22,408 nt of DNA, taken from assembly GCA_964465065.1 (NCBI GenBank), contig CAYXHZ010000049.1, positions 1 to 22,408 of the forward strand. Direction: 5' to 3'. The notes beneath the pieces are model-generated. The model searched no databases, had not been told where the DNA came from, and saw only the letters and a program-made list of their open reading frames with translations. Below, piece after piece: positions 1-7,465 of this stretch. The DNA is from CAYMND01 sp964465065 (GTDB lineage: Bacteria > Acidobacteriota > Aminicenantia > UBA2199). The number at the start of each line of letters is the position of its first letter. Within the stretch, counting starts at the first letter, position 1. The translations under genes and the position numbers were made by a program.

Positions 1-53
1 TCCGTTTCTATTAACAATGCCCCATAGGGCTTTTGCAAATCCTGCAACCGCAT
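1..53 (-). CDS. Possible start of an unidentified gene (truncated by window edge)
   Basis: An ATG at 53 opens 17 codons without a stop before the window ends (reads MRLQDLQKPYGALLIET). An AGGG element sits just upstream of the ATG and a TACAAT box lies before that. It follows the secreted-protein gene on the same strand after a gap of about 50 nt. The family is not recognisable from so few residues. The call rests only on the start context and the open frame. Confidence 0.35.
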   Translation of the reverse strand, partial: MRLQDLQKPYGALLIET

Positions 54-101
54 GGTCCCTATTGTACCATCGCTGTCGCCGATTTGCAATTGATGCGGGT
101 T

Positions 102-842
102 TCAGTCCTTTTTCGGTTCCTCTCTCAGTTTTTTGGCCTCATTTTCTTTCAAGAACACGGCCTTGCCGATGATCCGTATCGGATGGCTGCGGCCGCTGAT
201 GTCCGAGCCGCCGGTCTGCGGAAGCGCCTGGATGTACAGGTCGGCGTTTTGCCAGGATGGCGTATCCGTGCCGAATTTTTTCCCGTGCCCGACCGTCCAT
301 TCGTACTGTCCGCTTGGACTCTGGTCGGTGCAGATGATCAGCAGCGGCGTTTCCCCTTTGAGCAGTTGCAGCATGATCGGCTGACGAATGCCGTTGGAGT
401 GCCAGCGAATGGTCTGCTTGCTGCCGGCCATCCAGACTTCGTGCATCCTGGGCAGATCGATGGCGATATAGGCTTCGACAGCCGGATTAACTGTAAATTC
501 CTTGCTGGTGGCCTTGATGGCCGTGTTCTGCATGGAAACGACCCGAATGCGGTAGACACCCGGCGGCAACGGTTCTCCGGATACCGGACTCTGACCGACC
601 TGCCACAGCACCGAGCCGTTGACATCATGGTTTTCGGCGATCACTCCTTTGAGCGTTTCGCCGGCCAGGACATGGACGGCCACGCTGCCCTGCAGACCGC
701 TCGAAGTCCAGGTGATGATCTGCTCCTGACCCAGATAGAGATTTTCTCCGCCGTGCGGCTTGACGATTTTGATCGATTGGGCCGGGGCCACGAGACATAA
801 ACTCAGCAGTACGATAAACGATATGATCATTTTATGACACAT
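102..842 (-). CDS. Secreted protein with two Kre9/Knh1-like beta-sandwich repeats
   Basis: 246 residues. The N-terminus (MCHKMIISFIVLLSLCLVAPAQS) is a clear Sec signal peptide with probable cleavage after APA. Two related repeats follow. The first holds ITWTSSGLQGSVAVHVL and GSVLWQVGQ (about residues 40-85). The second holds IRWHSNGIRQPIMLQLLKGE and QYEWTVGH (about 140-190). This W-x-S-x-G ... hydrophobic strand ... W-x-V pattern is that of Ser/Thr-rich Kre9/Knh1-type extracellular beta-sandwich domains. The C-terminus is a short charged tail. The start at 842 is chosen because GGGAGG lies 5 nt upstream; a longer frame from 917 lacks such a site and would mask the signal peptide. A sigma-54 promoter (901-916) lies upstream, so expression probably depends on an enhancer-binding protein. 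Substrate or binding partner is unknown; a cell-surface or periplasmic adhesion or matrix role is only a guess. Confidence 0.8.
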   Translation of the reverse strand: MCHKMIISFIVLLSLCLVAPAQSIKIVKPHGGENLYLGQEQIITWTSSGLQGSVAVHVLAGETLKGVIAENHDVNGSVLWQVGQSPVSGEPLPPGVYRIRVVSMQNTAIKATSKEFTVNPAVEAYIAIDLPRMHEVWMAGSKQTIRWHSNGIRQPIMLQLLKGETPLLIICTDQSPSGQYEWTVGHGKKFGTDTPSWQNADLYIQALPQTGGSDISGRSHPIRIIGKAVFLKENEAKKLREEPKKD

Positions 843-900
843 AGGTACCTCCCTATAGACAAGGGCACAGCATGAACCGGGCCCCTGGCCACAAATGAAG

Positions 901-916
901 AGCAAAATATCTGCCA
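901..916 (-). promoter_or_regulatory. Sigma-54 (-24/-12) promoter for the secreted beta-sandwich protein
   Basis: On the minus strand the sequence reads TGGCAGATATTTTGCT. It matches the RpoN consensus TGGCACG-N4-TTGCW, with GG and GC exactly 10 nt apart and a T before TGG. The predicted transcription start is near 890, giving a leader of about 48 nt that contains the GGGAGG ribosome site of the gene starting at 842. Confidence 0.75.
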
Positions 917-930
917 AACCGACAAAACAA

Positions 931-964
931 GATGTAGGGGCGTATGATCATACGCCCCTACATC
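931..964. repeat. REP-like palindrome, copy 1
   Basis: A 34 bp perfect palindrome. The shared 28 bp core (934-961) has the half-site GTAGGGGCGTATGA and its centre is ATGATCAT. GTAG at the foot is the tetranucleotide typical of REP elements recognised by RAYT proteins. This copy lies between the sigma-54 promoter (901-916) and the upstream inverted repeat (982-1007). Confidence 0.9.
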
Positions 965-981
965 ATTTATGCACCCTGATC

Positions 982-1007
982 TGTCTCGTTTTCGGACAAA
1001 CGAGACA
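982..1007. promoter_or_regulatory. Perfect inverted repeat, candidate enhancer (UAS) site
   Basis: Arms TGTCTCGTTT and AAACGAGACA are perfect complements separated by 6 nt. The centre lies about 105 bp upstream of the start predicted for the sigma-54 promoter at 901-916, the usual distance for an enhancer-binding-protein dimer. TGTC...GACA ends are common in such sites. It could instead be part of the REP array, since it sits between two REP copies. Confidence 0.5.
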
Positions 1008-1061
1008 ACGGCAGACAAGGATCCGCACCGCAGAGGCGAATCGCCATTCACCCGCACCATG

Positions 1062-1124
1062 CAGGGATGGCATAACAATGGTTTGGGCCCTCGGTAGGGG
1101 CGTATGATCATACGCCCCTACCGA
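1062..1124. repeat. REP-like palindrome copy 2 with 29 bp conserved left flank
   Basis: A 34 bp perfect palindrome at 1091-1124 has the same 28 bp core as the other copies. It is preceded by a 29 bp flank (1062-1090, starting CAGGGATGGCATAACAATGG) that matches 1801-1829 at 25 of 29 positions. The palindrome begins 22 nt past the RAYT stop codon and could act as its transcript-end hairpin. The flank-plus-palindrome unit is a direct repeat of the one at 1801-1864, so the RAYT gene is bracketed. Confidence 0.85.
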
Positions 1125-1146
1125 AGGATCAATATGGCGACACCCA

Positions 1147-1749
1147 TCATCGTGAAGGCAGGTCGGGATGGTCCGGGTCAATAATCCAGTTTTCCGGATT
1201 GCGGACTATGTATTCCCGCAGAAGAAGCAATTCGCATTCATTTCTGACGATCCGGTCATGGTAATTGCGTTGCCAGACCTCAAATACAGAGGTATGGCGC
1301 CTGGCCCAGCCCGTAACCGCTCCCTTGTACCCTCTGACAATCGCCCCGAGGTTTCGCGAAGGCGACACAAAGGATCCGCCTTGTAGGGGCGTATGATCAT
1401 ACGCCCCTACCGAATCCGCTCCTTCCGTGGATTGGGGCAGAATCCACAGAATGCCATGAACATGATTGGGCATGACCACGAAGGCATCGGTTCTGACGAA
1501 AGGGTAATGCCTGGCAATGACCCGCCAGGATGCCTGGGCCACGTGACCGATGGGACCGAGAATCACCCGTCCGTCCTGAATTTCACCGAAGATGGACTCC
1601 CGGTTGCGGCAGCAGATGGTCACGAAATAGGCCCCGGGTGCTGAATAATCGTACTCCGGCAAACGGTTGGACTTCCTCTGTTTTTCGCAATAGAACCTTT
1701 CTCCCCGACCCACAGCTGGCATTGTACAATACTTATTTGTTTCATGCAA
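1147..1749 (-). CDS. REP-associated tyrosine transposase (RAYT, Y1/HUH family)
   Basis: 200 residues from a TTG start. The Y1_Tnp fold is recognisable: RLPEYDYSAPGAYFVTICCR near the N-terminus, the HUH metal motif in VVMPNHVHGI (about residue 96), and the WQRNYHDRIVRNE helix with the catalytic Tyr (about 164), then EYIVRNPENWI. RAYTs are single-copy HUH nucleases that cleave REP hairpins at GTAG/GGAG feet; the surrounding palindromes carry GTAG. Residues between the HUH and Tyr motifs read VGAYDHTPL, which is the translation of the palindrome at 1383-1410. The start is uncertain: neither the TTG at 1749 nor the ATG at 1722 has a convincing ribosome site, and the conserved domain begins about 25 residues in. 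All catalytic motifs are intact, so the gene is not obviously dead. Confidence 0.88.
   Translation of the reverse strand: MHETNKYCTMPAVGRGERFYCEKQRKSNRLPEYDYSAPGAYFVTICCRNRESIFGEIQDGRVILGPIGHVAQASWRVIARHYPFVRTDAFVVMPNHVHGILWILPQSTEGADSVGAYDHTPLQGGSFVSPSRNLGAIVRGYKGAVTGWARRHTSVFEVWQRNYHDRIVRNECELLLLREYIVRNPENWIIDPDHPDLPSR
1383..1410. repeat. REP-like palindrome copy 3, inside the RAYT coding sequence
   Basis: A 28 bp perfect palindrome identical in core to copies 1, 2 and 4. It lies within the RAYT gene in the only one of the three reading frames that has no stop (reads V-G-A-Y-D-H-T-P-L); the other two frames hit TAG or TGA. It falls in the loop between the HUH motif and the Tyr helix. The flanks of copies 2 and 4 are absent here, so only the core is shared. 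Confidence 0.9.
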
Positions 1750-1800
1750 ATATATATTACATTAATGCCCCACAAAATAATACCATGTGTCCGAAACACC

Positions 1801-1864
1801 CAGGGATGGCATCACGATGGTCGGGGCCCCTTCCGTAGGGGCGTATGATCATACGCCCCTACCG
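1801..1864. repeat. REP-like palindrome copy 4 with 29 bp conserved left flank
   Basis: The 28 bp palindromic core is at 1835-1862, preceded by the 29 bp flank (1801-1829) shared with copy 2. It lies upstream of the RAYT gene. It also begins 8 nt past the stop codon of the helicase gene that closes the long minus-strand operon, where it could cap or stabilise the 3' end of that transcript. No T-tract follows, so it is not a standard intrinsic terminator. Confidence 0.85.
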
Positions 1865-1870
1865 TACCCC

Positions 1871-3826
1871 CTAGCCCAGCCCCTCGCGTTCGAGTTCGGT
1901 GACCTGCAACAGCTGCGACTCGGCGTCGACGTCGTCGCGGTTGATGCGCTCGATGGCCTGACGTACGCTGCGTTTGAGGCCCGGAGCCACGGCGGCCGCC
2001 GCCAGTTCCCGCAGCACCTGCACCGTCATGCGCAGGTAGCGGATGAACTCCCCGTCGTCGACGCCGCTGGCCTGGACCACTTCGGCGAACGGCCGGCCGT
2101 TCATCCAGTCCAGCAACGGACCGCTGAGATGAAATTCGAAATGTTTGGACAATGGTCGGATGGCGTACTCTTTTTCCACGGCGTGTATGGCCGCGCACAC
2201 ATCGCGGCCGACCCGGGCCAGGCGCTTCAGCGACGCCGGCACCAGCGCCCGGTCGCGCTCCTTTTTGGGTTCGAAAACGGCCGCCAGGGCGATGACGGCA
2301 ATGGCTTCCTCGGTCAGTTCCGCGCTGTCGACGGCGTCGATGAATTCACCCAGAATGAGTTCATAGCCGTGGATCCCGGCCGAAAACGATCCCTTGGCAC
2401 TCAAGCCGCGGCCCTCGATGTAGCCGAGCTTCTTGAGCAGCTTGAGTCGGGCGCGGATGGTCTGACGCTCCTGCTGGCCGCCCTTGCGGCCGGCGAGCAG
2501 GAAGTTGTGGAAGGACCGGGTATAAATCTCGATCAATTGGTCGCCGTAGCGCAGGTAGAGGTTGAGCAGGGTCGAATAGGACAGGTTGAAGCGGCTTTCG
2601 ATGGCCTCGGGCGAACCGACGATCAGACTCTGGTACTCCTTGAGGCTGATGTCCTGGGGCGCGAAGCGGCTGAAGACGTAGCCCTTGGCATCCAGGCCGC
2701 GCCGCCCGGCCCGACCAGCCATCTGCTGGAAGTCGCGCACCTTCAGGGTGCGGCTGAAGCGGTCGTATTTCTTTTTCAAATTGTCCAGCACCACGCTGCG
2801 TGCCGGCATGTTCACTCCCAGGGCGAAGGTTTCGGTCGTGAAGATGATCGACAGCAGACGGTCGGAAAACAGCTGCTCCAGAATCTCCTTGAGCATGGGG
2901 TGCAGTCCGGCGTGGTGGTAGGCGATACCGGCCGAAACCAGCCTCTGCATGGCCATGGTGCGCTCATCGCTGGCCAGTCCGAAACGTTCGGCCAGATCCT
3001 GGAAGCGCGCTTTGGCCTTCTCGCCGTCGATCCGGTCCGCCTCGAAATCGAAACGGGCCGCTTCACCGGCCAGGTACTCGCAACGCTTGCGGTTGAAGGA
3101 GAAGTACAGGCAGGGCAGACGGTTCTGGCGGTGCAGGTGATGCAACAGGGCCATGGGATCGTTGAAACCGCCCCGGCCCTTGTGCGGGGATTTCCCGGCA
3201 GCCTGATGGCGTTTTTTCCGCTCCGGTCCTTCGACGATCTTGCCGGCGCACTGGTAACCGTGCTGCAGGGGGACGGGACGGTTTTGATCGGTGATGACCA
3301 CCAACCTGCGTTCGTAGAGCATGCTCAGCCAGTCGCCCAGCTTGTGGATGTTGGGGATGGTGGCCGACAGTCCGAGCACGGAAATGGTCGGCGGCAGGAA
3401 GATGAGCGCCTCCTCCCAGACCGTTCCCCGTTCGCGGTCGTCCAGATAATGGATTTCGTCGAAGATGACCCAGCTGTAGCGGCGCAAGCTGTCGGGTTGC
3501 TCGACCACGCGGTTGCGGAAAATCTCGGTGGTCATGATGACCACCGGCGAATCGCCGTCGATGTTGACATCGCCGGTCAGGATCCCGACCCGGTCCGGAA
3601 AACGGGAGCGGAACTGACGGAATTTCTGGTTGGACAGGGCCTTGATCGGTGCGGTGTAGATCACGCCGCGGCCCTCGAGAAGCGACTGGTGGATCAGATA
3701 TTCGGCAATGACGGTCTTGCCCGCTCCGGTCGGTGCCGACACCAGCAGCGAATCCCCACGGGCGATGGCCTGAATGGCCTTCTTCTGAAACGGGTCCAGT
3801 TCGAAATCAAACAGGGCTTTGCTCAT
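1871..3826 (-). CDS. Ski2-like (SF2) DEAD/DEAH-box RNA helicase
   Basis: 651 residues. Superfamily 2 motifs occur in order: Q-like region FDFELDPFQKKAI (7-19), Walker A SAPTGAGKT (30-38), motif Ia TAPIKALSNQKF (58-69), motif Ib near TGDVNID and TTEIFRN, motif II DEIH (123-126), motif III SAT (154-156), then helicase-C with YHHAGLHPMLKE, FALGVNMPAR and motif VI QMAGRAGRRG. Ia and VI of this form are typical of the Ski2/Mtr4 group, which unwinds RNA in processing or decay. The C-terminal 200 residues are helical and resemble the DSHCT/ratchet region in position only. It overlaps the end of rlmN by 20 nt, with GGAG about 10 nt before its ATG, so translation is probably coupled. It is the last gene of the minus-strand operon. 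The substrate RNA is not shown by the sequence; the rlmN link suggests an rRNA or translation role. Confidence 0.9.
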   Translation of the reverse strand: MSKALFDFELDPFQKKAIQAIARGDSLLVSAPTGAGKTVIAEYLIHQSLLEGRGVIYTAPIKALSNQKFRQFRSRFPDRVGILTGDVNIDGDSPVVIMTTEIFRNRVVEQPDSLRRYSWVIFDEIHYLDDRERGTVWEEALIFLPPTISVLGLSATIPNIHKLGDWLSMLYERRLVVITDQNRPVPLQHGYQCAGKIVEGPERKKRHQAAGKSPHKGRGGFNDPMALLHHLHRQNRLPCLYFSFNRKRCEYLAGEAARFDFEADRIDGEKAKARFQDLAERFGLASDERTMAMQRLVSAGIAYHHAGLHPMLKEILEQLFSDRLLSIIFTTETFALGVNMPARSVVLDNLKKKYDRFSRTLKVRDFQQMAGRAGRRGLDAKGYVFSRFAPQDISLKEYQSLIVGSPEAIESRFNLSYSTLLNLYLRYGDQLIEIYTRSFHNFLLAGRKGGQQERQTIRARLKLLKKLGYIEGRGLSAKGSFSAGIHGYELILGEFIDAVDSAELTEEAIAVIALAAVFEPKKERDRALVPASLKRLARVGRDVCAAIHAVEKEYAIRPLSKHFEFHLSGPLLDWMNGRPFAEVVQASGVDDGEFIRYLRMTVQVLRELAAAAVAPGLKRSVRQAIERINRDDVDAESQLLQVTELEREGLG

Positions 3827-4847
3827 GGTTCGTCACTCCGGCCAACTGCCCGCAGGCGGCCGCGATCTCTCCACCCTTGGACCAGCGCACCACCACCGTG
3901 AATCCGTGCCGATGGAGCTGGGTGGCGAACCGGTCGACGACGGCCGTTTCCGGTCGGCTGAACGGCGCGCCGGGAAAAGGGTTGAAGGGGATGAGGTTGA
4001 TCTTGCAGGGAATACCGTGCAACCAGGCGGCCAGTTGCCGGGCCTGCTCGGGGGAGTCGTTGCATCCGGGCAGAAGGACGTATTCGAAGGTCACCCGGTG
4101 GCGCGAACGCAGGCAACGCAGCCGTTGCAGAATGGCCGTGATCGGTTCCTTGCGGCCGACCGGCATCAGTTCGTCACGGGAAGAGACGCTGTAGCCGTTG
4201 AGCGACAGGCTCAGTTTGACGGTCGGGAAACGCTCCAGCAGTTTCTCGATACCGGCCAGAATACCGGCCGTGGATACGGTGATGCTTTTCGGAGGGATAG
4301 CCAGACCGTCGCTGGCGGTTATGACATCGAGCGCTGCAAACAGGTTGTCGCTGTTGAGCAGCGGCTCGCCCATGCCCATGAACACCAGGTTCAGTTTCCC
4401 GGAAAAAGGGCTGCAGGCGCGTTTCATGATCAGAACCTGAGCGATGATTTCCGCCACAGCGAGATTCCGTTTGAAGCCCAGGCGGCCGGTGGCGCAGAAA
4501 CGACAAGCCAGCGGGCAGCCGACCTGCGAGGAGACGCAGAAGGTGACATGCCCGGTCTCGGGGATACTGACGCATTCGATCAAGTGACCGTCTGAAAGCT
4601 GCAACACGGTCTTGCTGGTTCCCTGTCCATCGGCCAGGCAACGAACCGCCCGGGGCAACTCGAAGGAGAAGAGTTCGCTCAGCTGCACCCGCCGGGCTTT
4701 GGCGATGTTGCTCCACTGAGCCGGTTCCCAGGCCAATTTCTGGTAGACCCAACGCCAGAGCTGATCGGCCAGGTAGGCAGGCAGCCCGGACTCCTGAACT
4801 CTGGCCTTGAGACTCTGCCGGCTGCAGCCGAAAAAATTATCCTTCAT
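3807..4847 (-). CDS. rlmN: 23S rRNA (adenine-2503-C2)/tRNA methyltransferase RlmN
   Basis: 346 residues, normal for the family. It is a radical SAM enzyme that methylates C2 of A2503 in 23S rRNA and often A37 of some tRNAs. The Fe-S cluster motif is CPLACRFC (C111, C115, C118). The two mechanistic cysteines are also placed correctly: C104 seven residues before the cluster (VTFCVSSQVGC) and C332 in AAACGQLAGV, the methyl-carrying Cys. Other family motifs are MGMGEPLLN and STAGI. The ATG at 4847 has AAGGAG about 11 nt upstream, overlapping the stop of the preceding radical SAM gene (gap 15 nt). Its 3' end overlaps the helicase start. Confidence 0.96.
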   Translation of the reverse strand: MKDNFFGCSRQSLKARVQESGLPAYLADQLWRWVYQKLAWEPAQWSNIAKARRVQLSELFSFELPRAVRCLADGQGTSKTVLQLSDGHLIECVSIPETGHVTFCVSSQVGCPLACRFCATGRLGFKRNLAVAEIIAQVLIMKRACSPFSGKLNLVFMGMGEPLLNSDNLFAALDVITASDGLAIPPKSITVSTAGILAGIEKLLERFPTVKLSLSLNGYSVSSRDELMPVGRKEPITAILQRLRCLRSRHRVTFEYVLLPGCNDSPEQARQLAAWLHGIPCKINLIPFNPFPGAPFSRPETAVVDRFATQLHRHGFTVVVRWSKGGEIAAACGQLAGVTNHEQSPV

Positions 4848-4862
4848 GAACCGGGGGCTCCT

Positions 4863-6386
4863 TCAACTGCCCACCTTCTTGATGTCATCGCCCAGCGAGC
4901 TTTTCAACCCCGGCCGGATCAATTTTTTCAGTTTGTACTTGATCATGACCAAAAAAAAGATTCCGTATATGTACAGGTCCTTGAACGAACCCAAAGTACT
5001 CAGCGCCTGGCGGATCTTGGAGGAAGAAACCAGCTTCTTCTTGGTGGCCGACCAGCGCATGACCAGATCGGCGATCTGAAACCAGGACAGGCGGTGCTTG
5101 AAGAGCGGTACATGTCCCTGGGCGGCCGGCAGCACGTGGACCCGTTTCATGTCGCTTTTCCGGGTCCAGGAGAAATCCTTGGGAAACAGTCCCTGGTCGC
5201 GGGCGATCTTTTCCAGTTGCGTGCCGGGGTAGATGTGCAGAATGGCCGTGGTGATTTCGGTCTCGGGGTTGATTTCCTGGAGGCGTTTCATGATGGCAAT
5301 ACTTTCCAGAGCCTCCCGCCAGCTCTCCGTGAAATGGGAAAAAATCAGGAAGGCGTTGGCCGTGAAACCCAGCTCCCCGGCCCAGCGTACAAACTGGTAA
5401 GCCAGCTCGACATCGAACTTTTTCTGTACCACTTCGCGGCGGATCCGGCTGTTGCCGGCTTCGATGCCGAAAAAACCGAAATCGAGTCCGGCGCGCATCA
5501 TCTTTTCCAGGGTGGGCCGGTCGATGAGGTCGATGCGGAATTCGTTGCAGAAGCGGATGTCCCAGTTTTGGGCGATGATCCGATCCAGCAGATCGTGCAG
5601 GCGACCGGGCTGGTAGTTGAGGGTGTCGTCGTAAAACCAGATGAATTCCGCACCGTAGTGATCGATGAGGAAACGCATCTCCTCGATGACCCGGCCGGTG
5701 GAGAATCCGCGCATCTTGCGTCCCCAGTTGACCGGCGTGGCGCAGAAATAGCAGTTGAATGGGCAGCCGCGCGAAGTCATGATGTTCTGGGCCTTGCGTT
5801 TGCGCCCGTTGCGGTCGGTGACAAAGAAGTTGTAGCGCTCCATGGGAATCAGGTGCCGGGCCGGCATGGGCAGAACGTCCAGGTCGGGAATCGCTTCCCG
5901 GGCACCGGTGAATATCACCTGCCCATCCCGGCGCATGACCAGCCCCGACACGGCGGCCGGATCACCGCCCCGTTCCAGGGTATTCACCAGTTCCAGCAGG
6001 GTGAACTCTCCCTCGCCGATGACCGCGTAATCGAGCTCCTTCAAGTGCATCACCGTGTCTTCGCGGGCCATCGAGATGTGCGGACCGCCCAGTACGGTGA
6101 CGATGCCGGCATCGACCGCCTTGACGGTGCGGATCAGCTCGAAAGAATCGAAACGGTTCTCGGTGGTGGCCGTGCAGCCGACCAGGTCGGGTCGGGACGC
6201 GGCCACGATGCGGCGCACGTCAGCCAGGGTGTAATCGAGGATATCGCAGGGGATGACCTCAACCTGGTGACCGTGCTGTTCGAGTACGGCGGCCAAGTAA
6301 AGGATGCCCAGCGGCGGCATGGAGGAGCCGTCCTGCCAGCGCTGGGCCATATAGCCCTTGGGAGGGACGAAAAGCTGTACTTTCAA
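4863..6386 (-). CDS. B12-binding-domain radical SAM protein of unknown substrate
   Basis: 507 residues from a TTG start. Residues 1-140 form a Rossmann-type cobalamin-binding domain (PPLGILYLAAVLEQHGHQVEV, VTVLGGPHIS, LDYAVIGEGEFTLLELV). The radical SAM core carries the cluster motif CPFNCYFC (C208, C212, C215) with GIEAGNSR and the later PGTQLE typical of the BchE/MiaB-like Elp3 group. The C-terminal 100 residues end in a basic and hydrophobic stretch that may touch the membrane. The TTG start is chosen because MKVQLFVPPKGY is the usual opening of this fold and no other start precedes it; there is no good ribosome site, so translation may couple to ppnP 13 nt upstream. Relatives act in methylation or ring-forming steps on lipids, hopanoids, cofactors or natural products; nothing here fixes the substrate. 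Confidence 0.9.
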   Translation of the reverse strand: MKVQLFVPPKGYMAQRWQDGSSMPPLGILYLAAVLEQHGHQVEVIPCDILDYTLADVRRIVAASRPDLVGCTATTENRFDSFELIRTVKAVDAGIVTVLGGPHISMAREDTVMHLKELDYAVIGEGEFTLLELVNTLERGGDPAAVSGLVMRRDGQVIFTGAREAIPDLDVLPMPARHLIPMERYNFFVTDRNGRKRKAQNIMTSRGCPFNCYFCATPVNWGRKMRGFSTGRVIEEMRFLIDHYGAEFIWFYDDTLNYQPGRLHDLLDRIIAQNWDIRFCNEFRIDLIDRPTLEKMMRAGLDFGFFGIEAGNSRIRREVVQKKFDVELAYQFVRWAGELGFTANAFLIFSHFTESWREALESIAIMKRLQEINPETEITTAILHIYPGTQLEKIARDQGLFPKDFSWTRKSDMKRVHVLPAAQGHVPLFKHRLSWFQIADLVMRWSATKKKLVSSSKIRQALSTLGSFKDLYIYGIFFLVMIKYKLKKLIRPGLKSSLGDDIKKVGS

Positions 6387-6399
6387 AAGCGCGGCTCAA

Positions 6400-6678
6400 T
6401 CAGTCGTAAAAGCAGATGTAGCTGACCGGGTCGGTCACCTTGACCATAAACTGGCTCTTGCCGGGCACATTGAACTGTTCTCCCTGGCTGAATACCTTTT
6501 TGGAGCCATCGGGAAGCCGGGCTTCCATGCTGCCGTACACCACGGACATCAATTCGGGGCTGGCGGTCGAGAAACTGTATTCACCGGGTTCCATGATCCC
6601 GACGGTAAACTTCTGGCCATTCAGCTCCTGGCCCAGGCTCTTTACTTTGCCTTCGAAATATTCACTGATCTTTATCAT
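6400..6678 (-). CDS. ppnP: Pyrimidine/purine nucleoside phosphorylase PpnP (DUF1255/YaiE)
   Basis: 92 residues, the normal size of this small cupin family. Diagnostic segments are KVKSLGQ, TVGIMEPGEYSFSTASPE, MSVVYGSMEARLPDGS and EQFNVPGKSQFMVKV. The enzyme splits nucleosides to base and ribose 1-phosphate. The start at 6678 is supported by AGGAGA 7 nt upstream; the longer open frame upstream lies in the rlpA region and has no family match. It sits 52 nt after rlpA and 13 nt before the radical SAM gene, in the same operon. Confidence 0.93.
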   Translation of the reverse strand: MIKISEYFEGKVKSLGQELNGQKFTVGIMEPGEYSFSTASPELMSVVYGSMEARLPDGSKKVFSQGEQFNVPGKSQFMVKVTDPVSYICFYD

Positions 6679-6730
6679 CGTATTCTCCTGCACGTTCAGC
6701 AAAAAGTCTACCGCGAAGCCGGCGGGCTTG

Positions 6731-7465
6731 TCAACCGCCGTCTCCGTCACACACTTTGAGGATCGACTCCAATCCGATTTCCAGCAGGCGCTGACGGAAC
6801 TGCCGGCCCTGGGCTTCGACGAAACAATCGAGGCTCTGCACCCGGTACAGACCGGCGGCCTCGACGATGGCGGTCTTGAGCCAGTCCGCTTCGCTCTGCA
6901 GACGGTCGAGCAGGCGCCGGGCGTTCTTTGGCGACGAAAAGGCACCCAGCTGCAAACGGTAGCGCGGGCCGGTCTCGAACTGCGACGGCGGCTCCGGATC
7001 CGGCTGGGTCAGGACCGGCGGCGGCAGGACTTCTGCCGGCGGCGGGTCGCCGTCGCTGGCCGCAGCGCTGACGATTTCCAGACGTACCCGGGCCGTTCCC
7101 TCATCGATCATGTTCAGGCGCCGGGCGGCCTCTCGGGAAAGGTCGATTTCCCTTCCCTGGACAAACGGCCCGCGGTCGTTGATGCGCACCAGCACGGACC
7201 GGCCGTTGCCCAGATGGGTCACCCGCACCAGGGTATGAAACGGCCAAGTGCGGTGGGCCGCCGTCAGCAGATCCATGTCGTAGACCTCGCCGTTGGAGGT
7301 GCGCCGGCCGTGGTAGGGATGGCCGTACCAGGAAGCGACCGCCACCAGCGATTCGATGGCCTCGACCTGAGCGGCGGCTTCCGGCTGGATTGCCGGAGCC
7401 TGCGGGTAACGGCAGGCCGAAACGCTGAGCAGCAGCGCCAGCAGCAAACAAGTCACCCGGTTCAT
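6731..7465 (-). CDS. rlpA: RlpA-type lipoprotein with SPOR domain (septal peptidoglycan)
   Basis: 244 residues. The signal sequence ends in a lipobox (VSAC, C18), so this is a lipoprotein, probably on the outer membrane. The double-psi beta-barrel RlpA domain (about 40-130) contains SWYGHPYHGRRTSNGEVYD, TAAHRTWPF and RINDRGPF, which hold the conserved Glu, His and Asp of the lytic transglycosylase site. A Pro-rich linker (about 135-165) leads to a SPOR domain (about 167-240: YRLQLGAFSSPKNARRLLDRL, VQSLD), which binds denuded septal glycan. RlpA cleaves glycan strands lacking stem peptides at division sites. Its ATG overlaps the stop of the upstream activator gene (ATGA), with GGAGGAG upstream. 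Confidence 0.94.
   Translation of the reverse strand: MNRVTCLLLALLLSVSACRYPQAPAIQPEAAAQVEAIESLVAVASWYGHPYHGRRTSNGEVYDMDLLTAAHRTWPFHTLVRVTHLGNGRSVLVRINDRGPFVQGREIDLSREAARRLNMIDEGTARVRLEIVSAAASDGDPPPAEVLPPPVLTQPDPEPPSQFETGPRYRLQLGAFSSPKNARRLLDRLQSEADWLKTAIVEAAGLYRVQSLDCFVEAQGRQFRQRLLEIGLESILKVCDGDGG

Noticed and set aside
827..1181. Several short ORFs containing VGAYDHTPL on both strands
   Set aside because: The peptide is simply the one open frame of the palindrome; the ORFs lack ribosome sites and other conserved sequence.
1835..1862. Intrinsic terminator of the helicase operon
   Set aside because: The hairpin is strong but has no T-tract on either strand; kept as REP copy 4 only.
931..1864. 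CRISPR array
   Set aside because: Four palindromes at irregular distances (about 160, 290 and 450 bp), one inside a gene; no uniform spacers or cas genes.
1787..3901. 704-codon plus-strand ORF opposite the helicase gene
   Set aside because: It mirrors the minus-strand helicase, whose motifs are all in order; the product is low-complexity and matches no domain. A GC-rich shadow.
4863..6386. Radical SAM maturase for the CxxG peptide
   Set aside because: It lies 13 kb away in another operon and lacks a SPASM domain; no evidence links it to the peptide.
5094..6425. 443-codon plus-strand ORF opposite the radical SAM gene
   Set aside because: Antisense shadow; no ribosome site or domain, while the opposite strand has the cluster motif.
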